Positions 16,472 to 24,998 of a DNA stretch of 64,000 nt are shown in pieces. A program made the position numbers and the translations under genes. The stretch spans positions 55,110-119,109 of the forward strand of contig DASPHG010000055.1 of the NCBI GenBank assembly GCA_035629775.1, in the 5' to 3' direction. Under the pieces are notes generated by a model. The model made no database searches. It was not told the DNA's origin and saw nothing but the letters and a program-made list of their open reading frames with translations. This DNA comes from DASPHG01 sp035629775 (GTDB lineage Bacteria; Actinomycetota; Thermoleophilia; Solirubrobacterales; Thermoleophilaceae). Numbering within the stretch: the first letter of the stretch is position 1; the number at the start of each line of letters is the position of its first letter.

Positions 16472-18628
16472 ATGAGCTCCGCCGACGTCGGCACCGCCGC
16501 GCTCGTAGTCGGTTTCGGGGTCGCTCTCTACGCGATCGGTGCGGGGATCTACGCGGGCCGAACCGGCCGGGGCGAGTGGGCGGCCTCGGCGCGGCGGGCG
16601 ATCTACGCGCTGCTCGCGCTGCTCGCTCTGGCCATGGCGCTGCTCGAGGCGGCGTACGTGCGCTCCGACTTCTCGTTCGAGCTCGTCGCGCAGAACTCCT
16701 CGACCGACACGCCGGCGTTCTACAAGCTGACCGCCATGTGGTCGAGCCAAGCCGGCTCGCTGCTGCTCTGGGTCTTCCTGCTGTCGCTGTTCTCGAGCGC
16801 GGTCCTCTTCCTCACGCGACGGCGGCTGCGCGACATCGCGCCGTACGCGACCGCGGTGCTCGGCGGCGTCGCGGCGTTCTTCCTCTTCCTCATGCTGTTC
16901 TACGCCAGCCCGTTCGCGACGCTGGCGGCGCCGCCGGCCGAGGGCAGCGGCCTGAACCCGCTGCTGCGCCACCCGGCGATGATGTTCCACCCGCCGATGC
17001 TCTACACGGGCTACGTCGGGTTCACGATCCCGTTCGCCTTCGCGGTCGGCGCGCTGCTCAAGCGGCACACGGGGCCCGAATGGATCCGCGCGACGCGACG
17101 GTTCGCGCTCGTCGCATGGACATTCCTCGGGTTCGGCATCCTCCTCGGCGCGCTCTGGTCGTACTCCGAGCTCGGCTGGGGCGGGTACTGGGCGTGGGAC
17201 CCGGTGGAGAACGCGTCGCTCATGCCGTGGCTGACAGGCACCGCGTTCATCCACTCGATCATGGTCCAGGAGAAGCGCGGCATGCTTCGCATCTGGAACG
17301 CGTCGCTGATCGTGGCGACGTTCATGCTCGCGCTGCTGGGCACGTTCTTGGTGCGCTCGGGGATCCTCGACTCGATCCACGCCTTCGGCGAGTCCACCCT
17401 CGGCAAGCCGTTCCTTGCCTTCATCGCCTTCGCCTTGGTCGCGTCCGTGGCGCTTGTCGCGAGCCGCCGCGAGGACCTGCGCTCCGACGCGCGGATCGAC
17501 GCGCTCATGTCGCGCGAGGTGTTCTTCCTCTTGAACAACCTCGTGCTCATCCTGATCTGCGTGGTGATCTTCTGGGGCACGTTCTTCCCGCTGATCTCGG
17601 AGGCGATCACCGGGACCGAGGAGAGCGTCGGCCCGCCGTTCTTCAACAAGATCACGACGCCGCTGGCGCTGGCGCTCGTGGCGCTGGCGGCCATGGGGCC
17701 GCTGCTCACTTGGCGGCGGAATTCGCTCGCTCTGCTGCGGCGCGCGTTCGTCTTTCCGCTCGGGGCCGCCCTCGTAACGTGTCTCGCCCTCCTTGCCTTT
17801 ACGGATGCTGGTGAGGGTGGGCTGGCTCTCGTCATGTTCTCGTTGACTGCGTTCGTGGGGGCCGTCGTGGCGCAGGAGTTCTTCCGCGGGGCGCGGGCGC
17901 GGCGGACGATGACCGGGGAGGCGCCGCCGGTCGCCCTGTCGCGGCTGGTCGGCCGCAACCGGCGGCGGTACGGCGGCTACATCGTCCATGTGGGAATCGC
18001 CGTCCTGTTGCTCGGCGTGGCCGGGTCGTCGTCGTTCAACGACCAGAAGGACGTGCGGCTGGCCCCGGGCGAGTCGGTGACGATCAAGGACTTCGAGGTG
18101 ACCTACCGGGAGCCGACCGTCGCGATCGACCAGGACGCGTCCGGCACCGGCGCGCCGCTCTCGTTTGGCGCGGTCCTCGACGTGCGCGACGGCGACGGAA
18201 ACACGTTCACGATGCGGCCGTCGCGCAACTACTACCCGTCGCAGAGTGCGGCGATGGGACCTGTGGGGCGGTTCTTCGAGGGCGAGGCCACAAGCGAGGT
18301 CGACCTCCGGTGGGGCCTCGACCGCGACCTGTGGCTGGCGATCCAGCCCAACCTGCGCCAGCTGGAGGGCCCGATCCGGCGCGCCGACGACCTGCCCGAG
18401 GAGCTGCACGGCGAGGCGATCGTGGCGGTCGCGCGCCACTACGCGGAGAATCCGCCGCCCGCGGCCTTTCGGGCGATCGTCTCGCCACTGGTGGCGTGGA
18501 TCTGGATCGGCGGCGCGATCGTGATGGGGGGCGCCCTGCTCGCGCTGTGGCCGTCGCCCGAGGCGCGGAGGCGGCGCGTCACCAGCCTGTACGCGGCGCG
18601 GCTCGGCCGCGAGCTCTCGCGGGCGTAG
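16472..18628 (+). CDS. ccmF: CcmF/NrfE-type cytochrome c heme lyase
   Basis: 718 residues, somewhat longer than the usual 640-660, with about 14-15 membrane segments. The tryptophan-rich WWD signature WGGYWAWDPVENASLMPW is at residues ~233-250; HPAMMFHPPMLYTGYVG carries one likely heme-ligand His region and FNDQKDVRLAPGESVTIKDFEVTY the periplasmic C-terminal domain. It joins heme from CcmE to the CXXCH thiols of apocytochromes on the outside of the membrane. It follows ccmE by 10 bp. CcmA-D and CcmH are not in this window. Confidence 0.95.
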   Translation: MSSADVGTAALVVGFGVALYAIGAGIYAGRTGRGEWAASARRAIYALLALLALAMALLEAAYVRSDFSFELVAQNSSTDTPAFYKLTAMWSSQAGSLLLWVFLLSLFSSAVLFLTRRRLRDIAPYATAVLGGVAAFFLFLMLFYASPFATLAAPPAEGSGLNPLLRHPAMMFHPPMLYTGYVGFTIPFAFAVGALLKRHTGPEWIRATRRFALVAWTFLGFGILLGALWSYSELGWGGYWAWDPVENASLMPWLTGTAFIHSIMVQEKRGMLRIWNASLIVATFMLALLGTFLVRSGILDSIHAFGESTLGKPFLAFIAFALVASVALVASRREDLRSDARIDALMSREVFFLLNNLVLILICVVIFWGTFFPLISEAITGTEESVGPPFFNKITTPLALALVALAAMGPLLTWRRNSLALLRRAFVFPLGAALVTCLALLAFTDAGEGGLALVMFSLTAFVGAVVAQEFFRGARARRTMTGEAPPVALSRLVGRNRRRYGGYIVHVGIAVLLLGVAGSSSFNDQKDVRLAPGESVTIKDFEVTYREPTVAIDQDASGTGAPLSFGAVLDVRDGDGNTFTMRPSRNYYPSQSAAMGPVGRFFEGEATSEVDLRWGLDRDLWLAIQPNLRQLEGPIRRADDLPEELHGEAIVAVARHYAENPPPAAFRAIVSPLVAWIWIGGAIVMGGALLALWPSPEARRRRVTSLYAARLGRELSRA

Positions 18629-18632
18629 GTTC

Positions 18633-18905
18633 GTGGAGGTGGTGCTCCCGGCCGCTGTGCTGGCGCTGCTCGTCGCCGCGCTCGTGCTGCGGCCGCTCGT
18701 CGCGCCCGCGGAGGACCTCGCCCCGCTCGACGCCCGCGCCGATCTCGAGGCCGCCAAGGAGGGCAAGTACCGGGAGATCAGGGACGCCGAGCTCGACTAC
18801 CGGATGGGCAAGCTTTCGGAGCCCGACTGGCGTTCGCTGGACCGCGAGTTGCGCGCGCAGGCGATCGAGATCCTGAAGGAACTCGACGTGCTCGACGGGC
18901 GCTAA
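18633..18905 (+). CDS. CcmI-like small membrane-anchored protein
   Basis: 90 residues from a GTG four bases after the ccmF stop. One N-terminal hydrophobic segment (residues ~3-20), then a charged helix: LEAAKEGKYREIRDAELDY and MGKLSEPDWRSLDRELRAQA. This resembles the first part of CcmI/CycH without its TPR domain (full CcmI proteins are ~400 residues). Position directly after ccmF supports a role in cytochrome c maturation. Confidence 0.65.
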   Translation: MEVVLPAAVLALLVAALVLRPLVAPAEDLAPLDARADLEAAKEGKYREIRDAELDYRMGKLSEPDWRSLDRELRAQAIEILKELDVLDGR

Positions 18906-18917
18906 CCTCCGCGCCGC

Positions 18918-19157
18918 ATGGAATTCACCCTCGAATCCATCCTCGCCGCGTTCCAGATATTCCTGGCCGTGATGGTGATCCTGCTGATCCTGCTCCACTC
19001 GGGGAAGGACGCGGGCCTCTCGGGCGCATTCGGCGTCGGCGCCGCCGGCGGGCCGTTCGGCGGCGGCTCCCTGGTCGAGCGCAACCTGGACCGCTGGACG
19101 GTCTTCTTCTCGATCCTGTTCGTGGTGAACGTGATCGTGCTGCTGAAGATCGACTGA
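18918..19157 (+). CDS. secG: Preprotein translocase subunit SecG
   Basis: 79 residues with two membrane helices (residues ~7-27 and 60-77) and the Gly-rich cytosolic loop GAFGVGAAGGPFGGGS between them, preceded by LLHSGKDAGL. This is the standard SecG layout and size. SecG assists SecYE-SecA translocation. It begins 12 bases after the CcmI-like gene, so may be co-transcribed with it. Confidence 0.92.
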   Translation: MEFTLESILAAFQIFLAVMVILLILLHSGKDAGLSGAFGVGAAGGPFGGGSLVERNLDRWTVFFSILFVVNVIVLLKID

Positions 19158-19207
19158 CGTAACACAGCGCACCCACGCGTAACGGCAGACCGGCCACGCT
19201 CGCCCCC

Positions 19208-20118
19208 ATGAGCGGAGTGGGCGGTCAAAACACGCGTGGCGGTGGAAAAGACCGCCCACTTGCGCGCGTCGTGGCCGAGTTCGCGGAGCGACAGCACGGC
19301 GTGGTCTCGCTGAAGCAGCTTCGGGCGCTCGGTCTTAGTGACCGCACCGTCGAGTCTTGGGAACAACGCGGCTGGCTCCAGCGCCTGCATGTCGGCGTCT
19401 TCGCGGTCGGCTATCGACATGCCGCGGGGGACGCTGATGGCAGCGCTGCTCGCCTGCGGACCGGGAGCTGTGCTCAGCCATCGCAGCGCGGCCGCCGTGT
19501 GGGGACTCCAACAGGCGGCCACCGCCTGCCCCGACATCTCGGTGCCGCGCACCCGCGTGGCCCGCTCGCAGATCCGCGTACACCGGCCGCGGTCGCTCGA
19601 TCCCCGCGACGTGACCGAGCACGACGGTTTCCCGGTCACCATCGTCACCCGCACGCTCGTCGATCTCGCAGCGACCGTGCCGCCCGCGAGGCTCGCCGCG
19701 ATGTGGGAGGCCGGCCTGCGCCGCGAGGTGATCGACGTTCGACGCGCCGCCGACCTCTGCCATGGCCGCAGAGGCGGACGAATCCTTCGTCGCCTCATCG
19801 CCGAAACGACCGAGCCCGAGCCCACCCGCTCCGAGCTCGAGGCGTTCTTCCACAGCCGAATGCCGCCGCCGAGGCCTCCCCCTACCCAGCCTCAACACGG
19901 TGGTGGAAAACACGGAGGTCGATGCCTCCTGGCCAGCCGCCAAACTGATCGTCGAGCTCGACTCTTGGGAGTTCCACCGCACCCGTGCGGCGTTCGAGCG
20001 CGACCGTGCGCGCGACGCGAAGCTCGTGGCGGCGGGTCACAGGGTCCTCCGGTTCACCTGGCGCCAGCTGCGAACCGAGGCCGCGTGGCTTCGGCTCACT
20101 GCGGCGCTAGAGCCCTAG
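19208..20118 (+). pseudogene. Broken AbiEi-antitoxin-like/DUF559 protein gene with two frameshifts
   Basis: Three consecutive segments in different frames make one plausible ~300-residue protein. Segment 1 (19208-~19420) has an HTH-like N-terminus, EFAERQHGVVSLKQLRALGLS then WLQRLHVGVFAVGYRH. Segment 2 (~19422-19858) continues PRGTLMAALLACGPGAVLSH through TIVTRTLVDLAA and SELEAFFHS. Segment 3 (~19860-20118) is CRRRGLPLPSLN then ELDSWEFHRTRAAFERDRARD and RVLRFTWRQL, a DUF559/Vsr-like nuclease fold end. Each junction is a +1 shift (or loss of two bases). Proteins of this layout are common in actinobacteria and usually intact. Either decay or two sequencing errors. Confidence 0.75.
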
Positions 20119-21164
20119 GGTCGGCCCCCGACCCCCGTCAGGAGCTCGCGTACGCGAGCCGGCCCCGACGTGCCGGGGTCGAGCGGCGGGGTCTCCGAGC
20201 CGGCGCCCTCGCGCATCCCCTCGAGCAGCTCGAGCAGCGCCTCGCCGGCCGACCGCCGCGGTTCCCACCCGAGCTCTTCACGCGCGCGCGTCGTGTCGAG
20301 CAGCGGGACCCCGAGCGCCATGTCGACCCACCCCGACGGGACGGGCTGGAGGCGCAGCCGCCAGGTCAGCTCGGCCCCGCCGCGAAGCAACGCGGCCGGC
20401 ACGGGCACGGGGCGCGCGCCGAGCAGGCGGCCCAGCTCGTCGGGGTCGAGGACAGGGTCGGCCGCGATGTTGAACGCGCCGCGCACGTCGCGCACGGCGG
20501 CGAGCCGGTACGCCTCGCCGACGTCCCGTGAGTGGACCGCCTGGAAGACGAGCCGCGGGTGGCGCGGGACGATCGGGATCATCCCCGGTCGGAGCAGCGG
20601 GCTGGGGAGGAGGGGCCCGACGAAGAGGCGCCGGATCTCGCTCGCCGCCTCGCGCTTGAAGATCAGCCCGGGCCGCAGCCGCACCACGCGGACGGCGGGG
20701 TTCTCGCGCTCGAACTCGTCGAGCAGGCGCTCGGTCGCGACCTTGTGGCGCGAGTAGTAGGAGGAATCGATCCCCTCCGTGGGCCAACCCTCGTCCACCC
20801 GCCGGTCCTTGGGCCCGGGCGAATAGGCCCCCACCGACGACGCGTACACGAGCGCGGGCACGCCGGCGTCGCGCACGGCCTGAAACACCCGCGCGCTGCC
20901 GTCCACGTTGACGGTGCGTATCGTGTCCTGATCGCGCGATGGCTGGATCAGCCAGGCCAGGTGGATGACGGCGTCCGCGCCGGTGAAGGTGTCGGCGAGC
21001 GGCGACTGGGCCACGTCGGCCGCCACCCACTCGGTCTTCGGGAAGCGGCGCGACGGCACTCGCCGGGCGATGCCGACGACCGTCTCGACGTCCGGGTCGT
21101 TCGCGAGCGCCGCCAGCGTGCTGGTGCCCACGTTGCCGCTGGCGCCGACGACGACGATTCTCAT
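20115..21164 (-). CDS. NAD-dependent epimerase/dehydratase (extended SDR)
   Basis: 349 residues. N-terminal Rossmann MRIVVVGASGNVGTSTL with the GxxGxxG variant, the active-site YYSRHK (YxxxK), and NAD-ribose contact DVAQSPL. The C-terminal ~30 residues, from LLEGMREGAGSE, are a hydrophilic extension. Substrate is probably a nucleotide sugar or a related polyol, but this branch (annotated broadly as NAD-dependent epimerase) has no settled reaction. The stop overlaps that of the preceding broken gene by four bases. Confidence 0.87.
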   Translation of the reverse strand: MRIVVVGASGNVGTSTLAALANDPDVETVVGIARRVPSRRFPKTEWVAADVAQSPLADTFTGADAVIHLAWLIQPSRDQDTIRTVNVDGSARVFQAVRDAGVPALVYASSVGAYSPGPKDRRVDEGWPTEGIDSSYYSRHKVATERLLDEFERENPAVRVVRLRPGLIFKREAASEIRRLFVGPLLPSPLLRPGMIPIVPRHPRLVFQAVHSRDVGEAYRLAAVRDVRGAFNIAADPVLDPDELGRLLGARPVPVPAALLRGGAELTWRLRLQPVPSGWVDMALGVPLLDTTRAREELGWEPRRSAGEALLELLEGMREGAGSETPPLDPGTSGPARVRELLTGVGGRP

Positions 21165-21219
21165 GCCGCGGGTCTACCCGCGGCTGGGCGCGATCAACCT
21201 GCGGGCCGCCCGGTGGCGG

Positions 21220-22059
21220 CTAGCTCGCCTGGAGCAGCTCGCGGAGGGGGAGGGCCGCGCTGTGGTCGCGCAGCCGACGGAGCGCCGACTCCTCGATCTC
21301 GCGGATCCGGCCGGGCCGGACGCGCAGCTGGCGCGCGATCTCGGGATAGCTCTGAACGCGCTCGCCGCCGATGCCGAAGCGCAGCGTCAGCACGCGGCGC
21401 TCGCGGTAGTCAAGGGACTCGAGGACGCGCTCGACGGCCTCGACCTCGGCGCGCTCGCGCACCTCGTCGTAAGGAGTGGGGCCCTTGTCCGGGATCAGCT
21501 CGCCGCGCTCGGCGTCGCCCTCCGGGCCGACCGTCTCGTTCAGCGAGGCGGGGCCCGAAGCGGCCTGGCGGAGCATGCGCGCCTCCTCGACGTCGATGCC
21601 GACGGCCTCGGCGACCTTCTCGATCGGCGGCGTCTGGCCGCTCTGCGCCTCGAGCTGGCGCTCCGTGACGTCGAGCTTGCGCAGCCGGTCGCCGATGTGG
21701 ACCGGCAGCCGGACGACGCGCGACTTATCGGCGAGCGCGCGCGCGATCGACTGCTGAATCCAGAGAGTCGCGTAGGTGGAGAACTTGAAGCCCTTGCGCC
21801 AGTCGAACTTCTCCGCGGCGCGGATCAGGCCGACCGTGCCCTCCTGGATGAGGTCCATGAACGGAAGACCGAGGCCGCGGTAGCGCTTCGCGATCGAGAC
21901 GACCAGACGCAGGTTGGCCTCGATCATGTGCTCCTTGGCGTCGTAGTCGCCGCGCTCGATGCGCTGGGCGAGCTCCACTTCCTGGGCAGCGGTCAGCAGC
22001 GGCGTGGCCGCGATGCGGTTCAGGAATAGGTCGAGGCTGTCTTCGTCTTCGCGTCTCAT
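21220..22059 (-). CDS. SigA-like (group 2) RNA polymerase sigma factor
   Basis: 279 residues. Region 1.2/2 begins DSLDLFLNRIAATPLLTAAQEVELAQRIERGD; region 2 has NLRLVVSIAKRYRGLGLPFMDLIQEGTVGLIRAAEKFDWRKGFKFSTYA and the RNAP-binding and -10 recognising WIQQSIARAL; region 3 DRLRKLDVTERQL; region 4 YRERRVLTLRFGIGG with HTH SYPEIARQLRVRPGRIREIEESALRRLR. It lacks the long region 1.1 of the primary sigma and the usual ERIRQIE is RIREIE, so an alternative, primary-like sigma. Confidence 0.93.
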   Translation of the reverse strand: MRREDEDSLDLFLNRIAATPLLTAAQEVELAQRIERGDYDAKEHMIEANLRLVVSIAKRYRGLGLPFMDLIQEGTVGLIRAAEKFDWRKGFKFSTYATLWIQQSIARALADKSRVVRLPVHIGDRLRKLDVTERQLEAQSGQTPPIEKVAEAVGIDVEEARMLRQAASGPASLNETVGPEGDAERGELIPDKGPTPYDEVRERAEVEAVERVLESLDYRERRVLTLRFGIGGERVQSYPEIARQLRVRPGRIREIEESALRRLRDHSAALPLRELLQAS

Positions 22060-22078
22060 GCGGCCTTATAGGTTGGAG

Positions 22079-22104
22079 CCCTCAACTAAAGGAACCGTTA
22101 AGGG
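22079..22104. terminator. Weak inverted repeat between sigma factor and dehydrogenase
   Basis: Arms CCCTCAAC and GTTAAGGG (7 of 8 paired) around a 10-nt loop lie in the 74-bp gap downstream of the dehydrogenase and just upstream of the sigma-factor start. It may end dehydrogenase transcription or be part of the sigma promoter. Weak evidence. Confidence 0.25.
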
Positions 22105-22133
22105 CGTGGAAGGGTGCGGTGCGGATTCCGGAG

Positions 22134-24971
22134 CTACTTCGCGAGCTCGTCGAGCAGATGCACGAAAGACCGGTATTTCCGCCCGGTGCCTATTTCTAAC
22201 CCGATTTCACACGTTCGGTTACTCGAGATGTGAGCGTCGAAGTGCCGGGCATCGAGCTCGGCGACCTGCGGCCGGGTGGCCGAACGCGCCAGTTCGGGGT
22301 GCAGGAGGCCGCGGTCGCCCGCCATCCCGCAACACGTCGCGGTGGCCGGGACGACCACCTCATCGGCCATCGCGGAGGCCACCGCGCGCAGCTGCCCCAC
22401 GAGCGCCATGTGGCGCGCCGAGCAGGGTGGATGAACCGCCACCGCCCCAGCTTTCTGCGGGATTTCCAGGCCCGGAAGGACGCGATCGTGGACCCACCGG
22501 ATCGAGTCGAGCACCTCGATCCCCTCGAGGATCGCGTGAAAGCCGTGGGTGCAGGAGCTGGCGTCGGTCACGACCGGGAGGCCCGAGTCGCCGAGCCAGC
22601 CCTTGACCGCGGCGGCCGTGTGCGCGGCCATCCAGTCGGCGCCTTCGATCAGCCCCTTCGAGCTCCACGGCACAGCGCAGCAGTGGCCGGCCACGTCCGG
22701 CGGGATCCAGAGTGGGACACCGGCGCGCTCGGAGACCCGCACGAGCGCCTCCGGCAGGCTGGGCCCGAAGATGCGGTTGATGCAGGCCGGCAGGTACAGC
22801 GCCGCCGCGCCCTCGCGCCTGGTCGGGGGCAGCTTCGAAGGCGCGGGCGGCGGCATCTCGGCGGGCCAGGACGGCACGAGCTCGTCGCTGAGCAGGGCGC
22901 GGCCCGCGCGGCTCAGCGCCTTCGACACCGGCCGGGCGCGCAGCCCGGCACGCGACGCGCGCTCGACGGTGGCCCAGCGCTTGGCGGCGGCAACGCCCGC
23001 GCGCTGCGACCGCGCGCTGTGCTCGCGCGCCCTGAAGCTCTTGACGAGAACGCCGGTGTCGATCCCGAGCGGGCACGCGAGGGCGCATGTCCCGTCGGCG
23101 GCGCAGGTCTGGATGCCGTCGTACTCGTACTGGTCGAGCAGCGCCTCGAGCACCGGCGAGCCGGCCGGCTGGCGGGCCATCTCGCGCCGCAGAACGATCC
23201 GCTGGCGGGGCGTGGTGGTCAGGTCGCGGCTCGGACAGACCGGCTCGCAGAACCCGCACTCCACGCACAGGTCGGCGCCGCCGTCCTCCTCGATCGGCGG
23301 GGTGGTCTTCAGGTTCCTCAGATGGCAGCCCGGGTCGTCGTTCAGGATCACGCCCGGCGCGAGCACGCCATCGGGGTCGGCCAGGCGCTTGACGCGGCGC
23401 ATCATCTCGGTCGCCTTCGCGCCCCACTCGCGCTCGACGAACGGGGCCATGTTCACGCCGGTCCCGTGCTCGGCCTTGAGCGAGCCGTCGTACTTCCCGA
23501 CGATCAGCTCGACCAGCGCCTCCATGAACCCCTCGTAGCGCTCGCGCTCGGACTCCTGCGCAAACTCGGGCGTGAGCATGAAGTGGAGGTTCCCGGCCGA
23601 CGCGTGGCCGGCGACGCCGGGGAGGAATCCGTGCTCCCCGAGCAGCTCGCGAACGTCCTTCGCCGCCTCGGCGATCCGCTCGGGCGCCACGCAGACGTCC
23701 TCCACGATCAGCGCGGTGTGGGGCGGGCGCATACGGCCGACGAGCCCGTGCATCCCCTCGCGCACGCGCCAATAGAGCTCGGTCACCTCGGGCTCGGTCG
23801 AGAACTTGGCCGGCTGGACGAGCGGGTGCTCCTCGAGCAGCTTCTCGGCGGCGGCCTGGCGCTCCGCGAGCTCGGCCGGGTCGTCTGAGCGGAACTCCAC
23901 GAGGATCGCCGCTGCGTCCCAGGGCGCGTCCTCCCACTCCTGCGGGATCGTCACGAACGACTGGGCCGCCTTGAGAGTGAGAGCGAGCATCAGCTCGACG
24001 GCGGTCGCGCCGCTCTCGACCAGCGGCGGTACCGATGCGACCGCGGTGTCGATGTCGGGGAAGATCAGCACGGCGGCGGTCGATCCGCGTGGGTGCGGCA
24101 CCGTCTCGAACACCGCCTCGGCGACGAACGCGAGCGTTCCCTCCGAGCCGACGACGAGGCGGCGGAAGATCTCGAGCGGCGTGTCCGCGTCGAGGAAGGC
24201 GCAGAGCCGGTAGCCCATCGTGTTCTTGATCTGGAACTTGCGCCTGATCCGCTCCGACAGCTCCGGGTCGGCGCGGATCTCGTCGCGGATCTGGATCAGG
24301 CCCTGGGCGAGCTCCGGCTCGGCGGCCGCAAACCGCTCCTCCGCATCGGGCGCCTCGGTGTCCACGACGGTGCCCGACGGCAGCACGAGCTTCATCGCGC
24401 GCAGCGTCTGATAGGTGTCATGGACGACACCGCAGCGCATCCCGCCAGAGTTGTTGGCGATCACTCCGCCGACGCACGCGATGTCGGTGCTGGCCGGGTC
24501 GGGGCCGATCCGGCGCGAGTACGGCGCGAGGGCGTGGTTGACGCGCCCGAGCACCGTGCCCGGGCGGACGCGCACGCGTGCGCCGTCGTCCTCGATGGCG
24601 ACGCCGGTCCAGTGGCGGCGGACGTCGACCAGGATGCCGTCGGTCTGTGCCTGACCGTTCAGGCTCGTGCCGCCGGCGCGGAATGTGACCGGGACGTCCT
24701 TCTCGCGCGCGTGCGCGAGGGTCTTCGCGACGTCGTCGGCGTCCCGCGCCATCACCACCGCCCGCGGGAGCAACCGGTACGGGCTGGCGTCCGACGCGTA
24801 TTTGACGAGGTCGAGGACGCGCGTCAGGACGCGGTCGGCCCCCAGGAGCGCGGTCAGCTCGCTCTTGAGCGGCTCGGGCGTGCCCGCCGCCCAGCCGTCC
24901 TCGATCCGGTCCGCGGCCGGCGCGGGATCGGGCGGTGCGATGCGGCGCACGTCCGGCTGGAGCAGCTCCAC
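22134..24971 (-). CDS. FAD-binding and Fe-S oxidoreductase, D-lactate dehydrogenase type
   Basis: 945 residues from a GTG at 24971 (another GTG at 24950); the frame stays open further upstream, but that part is antisense to the peptidase gene. N-half: FAD-linked oxidase (PCMH) fold with VTFRAGGTSLNGQAQTDGILVD, DIACVGGVIANNSGGM and VVGSEGTLAFVAEA. Then 4Fe-4S clusters: CVECGFCEPVCPS and CAADGTCALACPLG. C-terminal CCG-type cysteine domain with HCCAVPWSSKG, HPPCSARHM and TCCGMAGDRG. Family members oxidise D-lactate or D-2-hydroxy acids and pass electrons to the quinone pool or a cytochrome. Divergent from the M28 peptidase with ~27 bp between starts. Confidence 0.9.
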   Translation of the reverse strand: MELLQPDVRRIAPPDPAPAADRIEDGWAAGTPEPLKSELTALLGADRVLTRVLDLVKYASDASPYRLLPRAVVMARDADDVAKTLAHAREKDVPVTFRAGGTSLNGQAQTDGILVDVRRHWTGVAIEDDGARVRVRPGTVLGRVNHALAPYSRRIGPDPASTDIACVGGVIANNSGGMRCGVVHDTYQTLRAMKLVLPSGTVVDTEAPDAEERFAAAEPELAQGLIQIRDEIRADPELSERIRRKFQIKNTMGYRLCAFLDADTPLEIFRRLVVGSEGTLAFVAEAVFETVPHPRGSTAAVLIFPDIDTAVASVPPLVESGATAVELMLALTLKAAQSFVTIPQEWEDAPWDAAAILVEFRSDDPAELAERQAAAEKLLEEHPLVQPAKFSTEPEVTELYWRVREGMHGLVGRMRPPHTALIVEDVCVAPERIAEAAKDVRELLGEHGFLPGVAGHASAGNLHFMLTPEFAQESERERYEGFMEALVELIVGKYDGSLKAEHGTGVNMAPFVEREWGAKATEMMRRVKRLADPDGVLAPGVILNDDPGCHLRNLKTTPPIEEDGGADLCVECGFCEPVCPSRDLTTTPRQRIVLRREMARQPAGSPVLEALLDQYEYDGIQTCAADGTCALACPLGIDTGVLVKSFRAREHSARSQRAGVAAAKRWATVERASRAGLRARPVSKALSRAGRALLSDELVPSWPAEMPPPAPSKLPPTRREGAAALYLPACINRIFGPSLPEALVRVSERAGVPLWIPPDVAGHCCAVPWSSKGLIEGADWMAAHTAAAVKGWLGDSGLPVVTDASSCTHGFHAILEGIEVLDSIRWVHDRVLPGLEIPQKAGAVAVHPPCSARHMALVGQLRAVASAMADEVVVPATATCCGMAGDRGLLHPELARSATRPQVAELDARHFDAHISSNRTCEIGLEIGTGRKYRSFVHLLDELAK

Positions 24972-24998
24972 CGGCGCGATGCTGACATCTTTTCGGGC

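Noticed and set aside
16442..18766. A 774-codon open frame on the minus strand
   Set aside because: It lies antisense to the recognisable ccmF gene and is a run of Arg, Glu, His and Gly with no domains, as expected from mirrored codon bias in high-GC DNA.
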